DNA of 64,000 nt from contig NZ_LMGY01000012.1 of assembly GCF_001427585.1 (NCBI RefSeq), forward strand, positions 782,201-846,200, written 5' to 3'. Positions 9,599 through 18,702 of the stretch are shown here, one piece after another. The notes under the pieces are model-generated. The model worked only from the letters and a program-made list of their open reading frames with translations, was not told the origin of the DNA and did not search any database. This DNA is from Pseudoxanthomonas sp. Root630. Its GTDB lineage: Bacteria > Pseudomonadota > Gammaproteobacteria > Xanthomonadales > Xanthomonadaceae. Every line of letters starts with the position of its first letter. The stretch's first letter is position 1. Both the position numbers and the translations under genes were made by a program.

Positions 9599-11647
9599 AT
9601 GTCCCAGCTCGCCCAGGCCAGCAGCGACGCCCTCAGCGAGGGTGGCGCCCTGGCGGACCGCCTCGATGCCTTCGTACCCCGCGACGCCCAGCAGCGCCTG
9701 ACGGCGGCGATCGCCGACGCCTTCGATGGGCGCGACGTGCTGCTCGCCGAGGCGGGCACCGGGACGGGCAAGACCTTCGCGTACCTCGTCCCGGCGCTGC
9801 TGTCGGGGTTGAAGACGATCATTTCCACCGGCACGCGCGCGCTGCAGGACCAGCTGTACCACCGCGACCTGCCGCGCGTGCGCGACGCATTGGGCGTGTC
9901 GGGACTGAAGTCGGCACTGCTGAAGGGGCGCAGCAACTATCTGTGCCGCTATCGCCTCAACCAGGCCAAGGGCGATCCGCAGGCGCTGCGCACCACCTTC
10001 ACCAGCCGCGAGCAGGTGGACCAGTTCCAGCGCATCGTCGCGTGGGGCGGCCGCACGCAGTTCGGCGACATGGCCGAACTCGCCGCCCTGCCGGACGATT
10101 CGCCGCTGGTGCCCCTGGTCACCTCCACCGTCGATAACTGCCTCGGCAGCGAGTGCCCATTCTGGGACGACTGCTTCGTCGTGCAGGCGCGCCAGCGCGC
10201 GCAGGCGGCGGACATCGTGGTGGTGAACCACCACCTGCTGCTGGCCGACCTCGCGCTCAAGCAGGAAGGCTTCGGCGAGATCCTGCCCGGCGCGCAGGCG
10301 TTCGTGATCGACGAAGCCCATCAGTTGCCCGAACTGGCGGCGAACTTCTTCGGCGAAGGCTTCGGCATGCGTCCGTTGCAGGAACTCGCACGCGACTGCC
10401 TGGCCGAGTGCAAGGACGTCGCCGGTGCGCTGTCCGCGTTGCAGCCGCCCGTGCGTGCGCTGGAGCAGGCGTTGCGCGAGGCCCGCGCGGCGATGGAGGG
10501 CATGCCCGCGCGCGGTACGCGCGAGCGCTTGTTGGCCAAGCCCGAGGTGGCGGCCGGGTTCGACGCCATCGATCACGCGCTCGCCGACCTGTCCGCCGCG
10601 CTCGCGCCGCTGGCGCCGGCATCCATGGGGCTCGAAGCGTGCGCCGCGCGCGCCACCGAATTCGCCAAGCGGCTGGCGCGCTGGTACGCCGCGCCGTCCG
10701 CCGTGGGTGCGTTCGACGATGCGGAGGCGGCATCGCAGGCCGACGATGGCGACGTGCTCTGGTACGAACTCACCCCGCGCGCGTTCCGCTGCCAGCGCAC
10801 GCCGCTGGATGTGTCGGGCCCGCTGCGCCAGCACCGCGAGCAATCGCGGGCGGCCTGGGTGTTCACGTCGGCGACGCTCGCCGTCGGCGGCCGCTTCGAC
10901 CACCTGGCGCTGCGCCTCGGCCTGGAAGACCCGCCGACGCTGCTGCAACCCAGTCCGTTCGACTGGCCGCACCAGGCGTTGTGCTATCTGCCAACAGGCC
11001 TGCCTGATCCGAATGCGCCCACCTTCGGCAAGGCACTGATCGCCACGTTGCGGCCGGTACTGGAAGCATCGCAAGGGCGGGCCTTCCTGCTGTTCGCCTC
11101 GCACCGGGCGCTGCGCGACGCCGCCGACGCACTGCGCGGCGGGCCGTGGCCGCTGTTCGTGCAGGGCGAAGCGCCGCGCGGCACGCTGTTGCAGCGGTTC
11201 CGCGAATCCGGCAACGGCGTGCTGCTGGGCGCGGCGAGTTTCCGCGAGGGCGTCGACGTGGTCGGCGATACGTTGAGCGTCGTCGTGGTGGACAAGCTGC
11301 CATTCGCCGCGCCGGACGATCCGGTGTTCGAAGCGCGCCTGGAAGCGGTGCGCCGCGCCGGTGGCAATCCGTTCCGCGACGAGCAACTGCCGCAGGCCGT
11401 CATCGCGCTCAAGCAGGCCGTCGGCCGCCTGATCCGCAGCGAGACCGACCGCGGTGTGCTGGTGCTGTGCGATCCGCGCCTGACCGGCAAACCCTATGGC
11501 CGCGTCTTCCTGGATTCGCTGCCGCCGTTCGCGCGCACGCAGCGCGTGCAGGACGTACAGGGATTTTTCGGGGCCGCGATCAGCGAGGACGAGGCGCCGG
11601 CAACCGCGCCTGCGGCCGACGACTGGTTCGCCGACGCCCGGTTCTGA
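9599..11647 (+). CDS. yoaA: ATP-dependent DNA helicase, DinG/YoaA family
   Basis: The ATG at 9599 gives 682 residues; a TTG ten codons upstream is possible but less likely. This is an XPD-like superfamily 2 helicase: Walker A EAGTGTGKT with Lys58, DEAH box in FVIDEAHQLPE, and C-terminal motifs LLGAASFREGVDVVGD and QAVGRLIRSETDRGVL. Four Cys in NYLCRYRL, NCLGSECPFWDDC are spaced as in the iron-sulfur cluster of XPD/DinG helicases. E. coli YoaA works with the polymerase III chi subunit in repair of replication damage; the assignment to YoaA rather than DinG is based on length and motif spacing. Confidence 0.9.
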   Translation: MSQLAQASSDALSEGGALADRLDAFVPRDAQQRLTAAIADAFDGRDVLLAEAGTGTGKTFAYLVPALLSGLKTIISTGTRALQDQLYHRDLPRVRDALGVSGLKSALLKGRSNYLCRYRLNQAKGDPQALRTTFTSREQVDQFQRIVAWGGRTQFGDMAELAALPDDSPLVPLVTSTVDNCLGSECPFWDDCFVVQARQRAQAADIVVVNHHLLLADLALKQEGFGEILPGAQAFVIDEAHQLPELAANFFGEGFGMRPLQELARDCLAECKDVAGALSALQPPVRALEQALREARAAMEGMPARGTRERLLAKPEVAAGFDAIDHALADLSAALAPLAPASMGLEACAARATEFAKRLARWYAAPSAVGAFDDAEAASQADDGDVLWYELTPRAFRCQRTPLDVSGPLRQHREQSRAAWVFTSATLAVGGRFDHLALRLGLEDPPTLLQPSPFDWPHQALCYLPTGLPDPNAPTFGKALIATLRPVLEASQGRAFLLFASHRALRDAADALRGGPWPLFVQGEAPRGTLLQRFRESGNGVLLGAASFREGVDVVGDTLSVVVVDKLPFAAPDDPVFEARLEAVRRAGGNPFRDEQLPQAVIALKQAVGRLIRSETDRGVLVLCDPRLTGKPYGRVFLDSLPPFARTQRVQDVQGFFGAAISEDEAPATAPAADDWFADARF

Positions 11648-11689
11648 GCCGCACGGGTATCCTTGTCCCATGAACGCCGGTCGATCCGC

Positions 11690-12430
11690 ATGAAACTGCT
11701 CGCCTTCGAAACCGCTACCGAAGCCTGTTCCGTCGCCGTCTACGTCGATGGCGAGGTGCGCGAGCGCTTCGAGATCGCGCCGCGCCGCCATGCCGAACTG
11801 GCATTGCCGTGGGCCGAACAACTGCTGGCCGACGCCGGCATCGCGCGTTCGCAACTCGATGCCGTGGCGCTCAGCCGCGGTCCTGGCGCTTTCACCGGCG
11901 TGCGCCTGGCGATCGCGATCGCGCAGGGCATCGCGTTGGCGCTGGATCGCCCCTTGCTGCCGGTTTCCACGCTTGCCGTGCTCGCCGCGCAGGTACCGCC
12001 ACCCGCCGTGCTGGCGGGCGAGGGTGGCTGCGATGTCGGCGCACCGCACACCATCCTCGCGGCGATCGATGCGCGGATGGGCGAGATCTACACCGGCGCG
12101 TTCGTGCGCCAGGGTGATGGCTTGCAGGCGACGACCGACGAAGCCGTCATCGCACCTGCCGATTACCGGCTGCCCGGCGATGCGCTCGGCTGGATCGGCG
12201 TGGGCACCGGCTTCGCCGCGGCCGAAGGCGCACTGGCGACCGCGCTGCGGGCGCGCTTTGCCCGTATCGACGCGCAAGCGTTGCCGCACGCCGCCGACCT
12301 CGCGCACCTGGCCGTGGAGGCCTGGCACCGGGGAGAGGCGATCGCGCCCGAGCGCGTCGAACCGGCCTATCTGCGCAACAACGTCGCCCTGACCCTGGAA
12401 GAACAGAAAGCCTTGCGCGCCCGCCGCTGA
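11690..12430 (+). CDS. tsaB: tRNA threonylcarbamoyladenosine biosynthesis protein TsaB
   Basis: 246 residues from ATG 11690. TsaB is the scaffold that pairs with TsaD in t6A37 modification of ANN-decoding tRNAs. The N-terminal ASKHA-type fold is recognisable: KLLAFETATEACSVAVYVDG, then RHAELALPWAEQLLADAG, and LSRGPGAFTGVRLAIAIAQG (about 62-85), the hallmark of the family. The C-terminal region (PAYLRNNVALTLEEQKALR) is also typical. The gene follows yoaA by 42 bp. A short GC hairpin (arms 12422-12427 and 12432-12437) spans the stop codon but has no T-tract. Confidence 0.93.
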   Translation: MKLLAFETATEACSVAVYVDGEVRERFEIAPRRHAELALPWAEQLLADAGIARSQLDAVALSRGPGAFTGVRLAIAIAQGIALALDRPLLPVSTLAVLAAQVPPPAVLAGEGGCDVGAPHTILAAIDARMGEIYTGAFVRQGDGLQATTDEAVIAPADYRLPGDALGWIGVGTGFAAAEGALATALRARFARIDAQALPHAADLAHLAVEAWHRGEAIAPERVEPAYLRNNVALTLEEQKALRARR

Positions 12431-12463
12431 GGCGGCGTCCCGGACGGGTGCCGTCGGTCATGG

Positions 12464-12507
12464 TTGACGGCTTCCGTTCTAACTGTACTATGTGTGTTAG
12501 TACAGTT
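12464..12507 (+). promoter_or_regulatory. Promoter and overlapping operator for the GntR-ABC operon
   Basis: A -35 box TTGACG (12464-12469) and a -10 box TACTAT (12486-12491) are 16 bp apart. The -10 lies inside a perfect inverted repeat: AACTGTACTA (12481-12490), 7-bp spacer, TAGTACAGTT (12498-12507). The downstream gene encodes a GntR-family repressor, so autorepression by blocking RNA polymerase is the simplest reading. The stretch is AT-richer than its surroundings. Confidence 0.8.
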
Positions 12508-12521
12508 GCCTGGAGGCTGCC

Positions 12522-12932
12522 ATGGCCCGCACGACCCCGTTGATGCTGCAGATCGCCACCGGCGATCCGCGGCCCATCGTCCGCCAGATCGTCGATGGCG
12601 TGCGCATGCAGATCGCCACCGGCGGATTGCGGGCGGGCGACCAGTTGCCCAGCGTGCGCGGACTGGCCCAGCAGCTGGCGATCAATCCGAACACGGTGGC
12701 CAAGGCCTATGCCGAGCTCACCACGGAAGGATGGCTGGAATCGCGCCAGGGCATGGGCCTGTACGTGGCCGCGCCGCGCCAGCGGTTGTCCGATGCCGAA
12801 CGCGAGCGTCGCCTCGACGACGCCGTCGGCCGCTTCGTCAACGACGTGATCCCGCTCGACTTCGCCGCCGACGAGGTGGAGTCGCGCGTGTCGCACGCCC
12901 TGCGGCGCCTGGCGCCGCGCCGCATCGCCTGA
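12522..12932 (+). CDS. GntR family transcriptional regulator (YtrA/YhcF type)
   Basis: 136 residues from ATG 12522, preceded by a TGGAGG ribosome binding site. The winged helix-turn-helix spans about 15-85: PIVRQIVDGVRMQIATGGLR, DQLPSVRGLAQQLAINPNTV and KAYAELTTEGWLESRQGMGL are textbook GntR. The C-terminal part (about 90-136) is a short helical tail, as in the YtrA subfamily, too small for a ligand-binding domain. YtrA regulators typically repress adjacent ABC transporter genes. Here the ATPase gene begins 15 bp downstream and the permease follows, and a perfect palindrome overlaps the promoter. Confidence 0.92.
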   Translation: MARTTPLMLQIATGDPRPIVRQIVDGVRMQIATGGLRAGDQLPSVRGLAQQLAINPNTVAKAYAELTTEGWLESRQGMGLYVAAPRQRLSDAERERRLDDAVGRFVNDVIPLDFAADEVESRVSHALRRLAPRRIA

Positions 12933-12947
12933 GCCTGGACCGCCGAC

Positions 12948-13856
12948 ATGTCCGATGACTATGTGATCGAAACCCGCGCGCTGACCCGCCGCTACGGCGC
13001 GAAGCTGGCGCTGGACCACCTCGACCTGGCGATTCCGCGCGGACGCATCCACGCGATCGTCGGCGCGAACGGCGCAGGCAAATCGACGCTGTTCCGCATC
13101 CTGCTGGGATTCCTGCCGCCGACCTCCGGCACGGCACGCATCCTGGGTCGCGACAGCCAGCAGTTGCTGCCCGCCGACCGTGCGCGCGTCGGCTTCGTCA
13201 ACGAAGAACACACGCTGCCCGGCTGGATGCGCGTGGAGCAGGTGCGGGCGATGCAGCAGCATCAGTATCCGCGTTGGAGCGCGCGCGCTTACGAAGACGT
13301 GATCGGCCACTACCACGTGTTGCCGCAGCAGAAGGTCTCGCAGCTTTCGCGCGGTGAGCGTGCCGGGCTCAACCTGGCGCTCGCCCTCGCGCAGACGCCG
13401 GAACTGCTGGTGCTCGATGAGCCGACGCTCGGGCTGGACGTGGTCGCCAAGCGCGCCTTCCTCGAATCGCTGATGTACAGCAATGCGGCCGAGCAGTGCA
13501 CGGTCATCTATTGCTCGCACCAGATGGAGGAGATCGAGCGCGTCGCCGACAACCTCATCATCCTCGAGCGCGGACAGCTGAAGAACATGTCGGCGCCGGA
13601 AGACTTCACCTCGCGCGTGGCGTTGTGGGTGGCCGACATCCCCTTCAAGGGCCCCGATCCGCAGAGCGTGCCCGGTCTGCTGGAAGTGCAGCGCCTGGAC
13701 GGGCTGCACCACTACCTGGTGCTGGACCAGGACGAAGGCTTCGCCGACTACCTGCGCGCGCAAGGTGCGCGCTCCATCCGCAGCATGCCAGTGAGCCTGG
13801 ACCGCGCGGTCAACGGCTTCCTGGCCAAGAACCACGCCGCGCCGGCCGCCGCCTGA
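12948..13856 (+). CDS. ABC transporter ATP-binding protein
   Basis: 302 residues. It carries Walker A GANGAGKST with Lys45, the signature LSRGERAGLNLALAL, Walker B LLVLDEPTLGLD and the H-loop YCSHQMEEIE. About 75 residues follow the nucleotide-binding domain (from about 225), with no clear family match. It resembles the YtrB-type ATPases that power export or antibiotic/cell-envelope-stress transporters controlled by YtrA-like repressors. It is in one operon with the GntR gene upstream and the permease gene 11 bp downstream. The substrate is unknown. Confidence 0.92.
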   Translation: MSDDYVIETRALTRRYGAKLALDHLDLAIPRGRIHAIVGANGAGKSTLFRILLGFLPPTSGTARILGRDSQQLLPADRARVGFVNEEHTLPGWMRVEQVRAMQQHQYPRWSARAYEDVIGHYHVLPQQKVSQLSRGERAGLNLALALAQTPELLVLDEPTLGLDVVAKRAFLESLMYSNAAEQCTVIYCSHQMEEIERVADNLIILERGQLKNMSAPEDFTSRVALWVADIPFKGPDPQSVPGLLEVQRLDGLHHYLVLDQDEGFADYLRAQGARSIRSMPVSLDRAVNGFLAKNHAAPAAA

Positions 13857-13867
13857 GGAACGACCCC

Positions 13868-15709
13868 ATGTACGACTTCTTCAAGAGCGAACTGATCCGC
13901 TTCCGCGGCTGGGCCCTGCTGGCGGCCATCGTGCACCTGCTTGCACTGGCCTTCATGGCGCGGGTGGTGGACCTGGCCCAGCAACCGCTGGTGGTGCACC
14001 GGGTGATCGGCGGCGTGTACGCGCTGTGCGGGCTGCTGCTCGGGCTGTACCAGATGGGCACCTACCGCAAGCCCAGCCAATGGTTGAGCCTGCTGCACCG
14101 GCCGATGGCACCGGCGCGCGTGGCCTTCGCCCTCGCGGCGGCTGCGGCGGTATTGCTCACCGTCGCCGTCGCGCTGCCCTTGCTGCTGGTCGCCCTCTGG
14201 CAGCACGCGCTGACGCCGCGCGTGGTCGACCTGCGCCATTGGCTGCTGCCGCTGTCCGGCGCACTGATCGCGACAGCCGCCTATCTCGCCGGTGCGTTCT
14301 GCAGCCTGCGTGGATGGCGCTGGGCGGGCGCCGCGCTCGTGCTGCTGGTCTGGCTGCTGGTCAGCCGCGCCTACGGCTTCGGAATGATCGCGATCGAACT
14401 GATCGTGCTGGCCTGGCTGGCGGTGCTGCTGCGCGTGGCGTTCGTCGCCGACCTGGATTCGCCGCCGCGCGGGCTGTTCGCGACGGCCGCCGTCGCGCTG
14501 CCGCTGCAGGTCGCGGTCCAGGTGATGACGCTCGTGCTGCTGTTCGGCCTGGAGATGCTGTGGATCGCGCAGGGCAGCCATCCGAACAACACGCCTGCGC
14601 CGCCGGTGGGTGGGCACAACGAAGTGGAGAAGATGGATCCGCGCGAGCGCATGATCGCCGGCCTGCGCGACAGCCATCACCCGGATGCGCCGCTGTTGCG
14701 CGAGCAGATCCGCCTGTCCGAACCCGACGGGATCGGCGTGCAGGTACCCAAGCTGCCGCAGTACCAGGAACTCGGCAACTTCCGGCCGATGGAGTTCGAC
14801 GACGGCGAGCGTCGCGAGCGCTGGGTCTTCAGCCACGACGACATGCGCCTGCACGGCTACCGGCTGGCGGACAATCGCGCGGTGGGTGTCCTCGGCATCG
14901 GTGCGGACCAGGCCGCGTTCCCCGCAGTGGTGCTGCCGGGGGATGCGCTGCCGGGCATGGAGCCGGGCGATGCGATCCTGGTCGGCGGCAATACCCTCTA
15001 CCAGTACGTGAGCGCCGAGCATCGCGTCCTGCCGCGCGTACGCGTCGCTGCCGGCGAAACCCTGATGGGCGGCGGCCCGTTGGGGCAGGGCATCGGCATG
15101 CTCAGCGACCGCGCACTGTACTTCTACGATGCGCGCCCTTTGGTGGAAGGCCAGGGCCTGCTGGCACCGCGTTTGCGCGTACCGCTGCCGGGCGAGATGG
15201 GTGACCTGCGCAACCTGGACCTGGTGGAACTGGTCGATGGCCACCTGATCTCGATCGCGTTCTCGGCACGCTCGCATGCCAGCGATGGCGCCGCGCCGAT
15301 GCAGGTCACGCTGCGCACGCACGACGATGGCCGTATCGAAACCGTGCACCGTCGCGCGCTCGCCTTCGACTACCCGCCCGTCTATCGCTACCGCGGCGTT
15401 TGGCCATCGCCGGCCTTGCACGCGATCACCGACGCCGCGCGCGACCTGTTCGCGCCGCCGTTGCCGCTGGATGTCACCCGGCCTGCCGCGACTCCTGCAT
15501 CGGTGCGGTGGCTCGCAGGCGTGCTGTCGCTGCTGTCGCTGATCGGCGCAGTGTGGCTGACGGCGCGCTCGCAACTATCCACCGCGGGTCGCTGGACGTG
15601 GGTGTTCGCTTGCGCCTTGATCGGGCTGCCGGCCCTGGCGAGCTTGTGGTTGCTGGTGCCACGTCGTGAGGACGTCCGCGTGCCGTTGCCGCAGCCGGCT
15701 GCGGCTTGA
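13868..15709 (+). CDS. ABC transporter permease with large soluble domain
   Basis: The ATG at 13868 gives 613 residues. Residues about 15-235 hold six or seven hydrophobic helices (for example GWALLAAIVHLLALAFMARV, LVLLVWLLVSRAYGFGMIAI). About 300 hydrophilic residues follow (about 240-540), then two more helices (VRWLAGVLSLLSLIGAVWL and WVFACALIGLPALASLWLLV) and a short tail. The soluble part contains many beta-like segments and a DDGERRERWVFSHDDMRL patch; it probably lies outside the membrane, on the periplasmic side. I do not recognise it as a known domain. Gene order makes it the partner of the ATPase at 12948. Confidence 0.82.
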   Translation: MYDFFKSELIRFRGWALLAAIVHLLALAFMARVVDLAQQPLVVHRVIGGVYALCGLLLGLYQMGTYRKPSQWLSLLHRPMAPARVAFALAAAAAVLLTVAVALPLLLVALWQHALTPRVVDLRHWLLPLSGALIATAAYLAGAFCSLRGWRWAGAALVLLVWLLVSRAYGFGMIAIELIVLAWLAVLLRVAFVADLDSPPRGLFATAAVALPLQVAVQVMTLVLLFGLEMLWIAQGSHPNNTPAPPVGGHNEVEKMDPRERMIAGLRDSHHPDAPLLREQIRLSEPDGIGVQVPKLPQYQELGNFRPMEFDDGERRERWVFSHDDMRLHGYRLADNRAVGVLGIGADQAAFPAVVLPGDALPGMEPGDAILVGGNTLYQYVSAEHRVLPRVRVAAGETLMGGGPLGQGIGMLSDRALYFYDARPLVEGQGLLAPRLRVPLPGEMGDLRNLDLVELVDGHLISIAFSARSHASDGAAPMQVTLRTHDDGRIETVHRRALAFDYPPVYRYRGVWPSPALHAITDAARDLFAPPLPLDVTRPAATPASVRWLAGVLSLLSLIGAVWLTARSQLSTAGRWTWVFACALIGLPALASLWLLVPRREDVRVPLPQPAAA

Positions 15710-15740
15710 TCGCGCGGATCACAGAGTCGAGGAGAGGACC

Positions 15741-17819
15741 ATGAATCTGTTCCCGCCGAACGCCGGGAGGCGCGTCGCGCTGTCTGCATGCGCCTTGCTG
15801 ATCGGGATCGCCGCTGTCCCGCAGGCGGCGGCCAGTGAAGGGCTGCAGGACTATGTCGCGACGGAACGCGCACGCGCCGTCGCGCCGGTGCTGCCCCGCA
15901 CAGCGTTCCTGCAGCGCGGCGCGGTCGTGGCGATCCGGTTGTCGCCCGACGGCAGGCATGTGGCATGGCTGCGCGATCGCGGCGAGCAGCGCGAAGTGTG
16001 GCTGCGTGCGACGGCCGGCGGCACGCCGCGGCGCATGCTGGGCGATACCGCAGCGAGCGCGCTGGACTGGAGCCGCGACGGCGCCTGGCTGCTGCTGCGC
16101 TCGTCGCGTGATCTGCAAGCGTTGGCGATAGGCGGCCAGGCAGGATCGGGACGCATCGCGACGCTGGGCGGTACGACGTCGGTCGCGATGCTCGATACGG
16201 ATCCCAGCCAGCCGGCCGCCGTGCTGTTGATCGAACGGGAAGGCCCGGCCGCCGCGCCGCGCGCCTGGCGATTGCTTCGCGTGGACATGCAAGGGCGACG
16301 CACGGTGCTTTGGCAGGATCGCCAGCGCATCGTCGACGCCGTGATCGATGCGCAGGGCCGGCCGGCCTGGCTGCAGCGCGTGGAAGGCGATGAACTGGTG
16401 ATCCATCGGATCGTGCGCGGCGTGCCGCAGCCCGTCCTGCGCTGTGAGCCCAGCCGGCGCTGTGCCTTGCGCGGGCTCGCGCCCGACGGCGGCGCCTGGC
16501 TGCGCACCGACCTGCAGGGCGACCTGTCGCGCCTGGCACGGCTGCAGGCGGACGGGCGGATCGTCGAGGTCCATGCCGATCCGCAGCGCACGGCGGACGT
16601 CGACGAGATCATCGAAGATCCGGTCGGGCGCCAACCGCGCTTTATCGCTTACCGCAGCACGACCTCGCAGCTGTATGCGCTCGCCGCCGCCGACGGCGCG
16701 TACTTGGCGGCACTGCGCGCGGCGTTGCCCGGGTGCGACCTCGACCTGCAGCCGGGCGTCGGCGCTGGCGCACGCTGGCTGGTGGAAGCCGCATCGCCGC
16801 AGGCGCCGCTCCGACGCTGGCATCTGTACGACCCCGCGACGCGCCGCGTTGCGCCGTTGCTGGATGACGCGCCACTGGATCGGCGTTCGGGCGCGCCGGC
16901 CGACGCAGTGGACGAGGCGGTGCTGGCGCGGCCGACATCGCTGACGTGGACCGCGTCCGATGGTCGCCCTCTGCACGGATTCCTCTGGTTGCCGCCCGGC
17001 CGTGATGCCTCGCGCCTGCCGCTGGTCGTCGTGCCGCACGGCGGACCTTGGAATCACTGGAAGCCGGAGTACCGCGCGCTGAGCCAGTTGTTCGCCAATC
17101 GCGGTTACGCCGTGTTCGAACCGAACTTCCGCGGCTCCACCGGCCATGGCCGCGACTACGTGCTGGCGGCGCGTGGCGACTTCGGCCACGGTCGCGTCCA
17201 GGCGGACATCGTCGAAGGCACGCGCTGGCTGCTGGACCAGGGCGTCGGTGATCGCGAGCGCGTGGGTATCGTCGGCGCCTCGTTCGGGGGCTATTCCGCA
17301 TTGCTGGGGGCGACGTTCGATCCCGACCTGTTCAAAGTGGCCGTGGCGATGGTGCCGCCACCGGACTTCGGCTGGGCGCTGCGCTGGGTGCTGCGCAATC
17401 CGGAGGCGCTGGAAATCGGCGACGTGGTGCCGATGGAAACCTGGTTGCTCGGCCAGGGTATCGACGTCACCGACAAGGCGACCATGGCGCGGTTGCACGC
17501 GCAGTCGCCGTTGGCCAATGTCGCGCGCCTGCAGCGGCCGGTCTTGCTGGTGGCGGGGGGCGAAGACCGGCGGGTGGGCCTGGCGGGCGTCATCGAGTAC
17601 GCGGCGCGGCTGAAGCTGGCCGACAAGGAGGTCGCCCTGCTGGTCGACGAACAGGCCGGCCACGATGGTGGCTCGCCGCTGGCGCGCGAAGCGCGGGCGT
17701 ATCTGATGGAGACGATGTTGCACCGGTCGCTGGGCGGCGCGGCGCCGGCACCCCCGCCTGCCGATGTGCGGGCCTATCTGAGGCGGAACTTGCGATTGCC
17801 GGGCGCGCTGGCGCCCTGA
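15741..17819 (+). CDS. S9 family prolyl oligopeptidase-like serine peptidase
   Basis: 692 residues from ATG 15741, with GGAGAGG upstream as ribosome binding site. A signal peptide (about 1-33, ending PQAAAS) predicts export. The middle (about 60-400) is a beta-propeller-like region with WLRDRGEQREVWLRATAGGT. The C-terminal alpha/beta hydrolase domain has VVVPHGGPWNHW (oxyanion region), nucleophile Ser514 in GASFGGYS, Asp609 in GGEDRRV and His641 in QAGHDGG, the expected triad order and spacing. The enzyme probably cleaves short peptides in the periplasm. It sits 31 bp after the permease gene and may be read with that operon. Confidence 0.9.
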   Translation: MNLFPPNAGRRVALSACALLIGIAAVPQAAASEGLQDYVATERARAVAPVLPRTAFLQRGAVVAIRLSPDGRHVAWLRDRGEQREVWLRATAGGTPRRMLGDTAASALDWSRDGAWLLLRSSRDLQALAIGGQAGSGRIATLGGTTSVAMLDTDPSQPAAVLLIEREGPAAAPRAWRLLRVDMQGRRTVLWQDRQRIVDAVIDAQGRPAWLQRVEGDELVIHRIVRGVPQPVLRCEPSRRCALRGLAPDGGAWLRTDLQGDLSRLARLQADGRIVEVHADPQRTADVDEIIEDPVGRQPRFIAYRSTTSQLYALAAADGAYLAALRAALPGCDLDLQPGVGAGARWLVEAASPQAPLRRWHLYDPATRRVAPLLDDAPLDRRSGAPADAVDEAVLARPTSLTWTASDGRPLHGFLWLPPGRDASRLPLVVVPHGGPWNHWKPEYRALSQLFANRGYAVFEPNFRGSTGHGRDYVLAARGDFGHGRVQADIVEGTRWLLDQGVGDRERVGIVGASFGGYSALLGATFDPDLFKVAVAMVPPPDFGWALRWVLRNPEALEIGDVVPMETWLLGQGIDVTDKATMARLHAQSPLANVARLQRPVLLVAGGEDRRVGLAGVIEYAARLKLADKEVALLVDEQAGHDGGSPLAREARAYLMETMLHRSLGGAAPAPPPADVRAYLRRNLRLPGALAP

Positions 17820-17825
17820 GCCGGC

Positions 17826-18701
17826 TCAGTCGTCGCGCACTTCACCACCCGGCAGGAAGCGCCAGGTGCGGGTGACGTGCAGGATGTCCACGTTCTCGCT
17901 GGTCTCGGGCAGCGGCGGGAAGGGTGCCGCGAGCTGCACGATCCGCTTCGCCGTGGAATCCAGCAGCGGGATGCCGCTGGACTGGATGATGCGCGTCTGC
18001 TCGACGCTGCCGTCGCGGCGCACCGCCACGCTGATCACCAGCGTGCCGGCCACGCGCTTGCGGCGCGCTTCGTCGGGATAGTTGAGGTTGCCGACGCGCT
18101 CGGCGCGGTCCACCCATGCGCGCAGGTAGTTGGCGTAGACGTATTCCCTGGTGCTTGCCGAGACGAACTTGCGCTTCGGCCGCTTGGCGTACAACTCCGA
18201 ACGCAGGTGGTACTCGGCCGCCAGGCGCGCCATCTCGGCGTCGCGCTGCACTTTCTGTTCGCCTTGCGGCAGGTCGGGCTGGTCCGGTTGCGGACGGGCT
18301 TCCGGGGTCGGCGTGCGCGTGTCGCTGTCGCGGGTGGTGACCACGCGGCTTTCCGGCGGAGGCACCGGCGCGGTGGTCTGCGCGCGCAGCGGCTGCGGCG
18401 CCAGGCCGGTGTCCGGCTGCGGAACCCACCCCGCCTGGCTGTCGCGCGGACGCTTGGCCTGCTCGCTCTCCCCGCCGCCTTCCTGGTTGGCGGCGGCCAG
18501 GAAGTCCGCTTCCTTCGGCGTCAGCGGCGTGCTGGTCTGGCTGAGGATCACGTCCAGCGTCGGCATCACCGGCGCCGCGTCGTCGAGGGCGAAGCCGACG
18601 CCCAGCACCAGCAGGCCGTGCACGATCAGCGACAGCGCCAGGGTGGCGCCGAGACGTTCGTTCGCGCCGATCTGCGGCGGAGTGACCGGGACCGCTGCCA
18701 T
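17826..18701 (-). CDS. TonB-family energy transducer protein
   Basis: 291 residues. One N-terminal transmembrane helix (LGATLALSLIVHGLLVLGVG, about 17-36) is followed by a Pro/Gln/Thr-rich periplasmic spacer (about 85-155) and a C-terminal TonB domain (about 200-285: YPDEARRKRVAGTLVISVAV, then SVEQTRIIQSSGIPLLD and VHVTRTWRF-like end). It would pass proton-motive force to outer-membrane receptors with ExbB/ExbD encoded elsewhere. The gene starts one base after gshB ends, so the two are probably one transcript, an order also known in other xanthomonads. The exact receptor partners cannot be inferred. Confidence 0.88.
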   Translation of the reverse strand: MAAVPVTPPQIGANERLGATLALSLIVHGLLVLGVGFALDDAAPVMPTLDVILSQTSTPLTPKEADFLAAANQEGGGESEQAKRPRDSQAGWVPQPDTGLAPQPLRAQTTAPVPPPESRVVTTRDSDTRTPTPEARPQPDQPDLPQGEQKVQRDAEMARLAAEYHLRSELYAKRPKRKFVSASTREYVYANYLRAWVDRAERVGNLNYPDEARRKRVAGTLVISVAVRRDGSVEQTRIIQSSGIPLLDSTAKRIVQLAAPFPPLPETSENVDILHVTRTWRFLPGGEVRDD

Positions 18702-18702
18702 C

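Noticed and set aside
9047-12328. 1093-residue open frame on the minus strand opposite yoaA and tsaB
   Set aside because: Same GC-bias effect; the plus strand has clear helicase and TsaB motifs.
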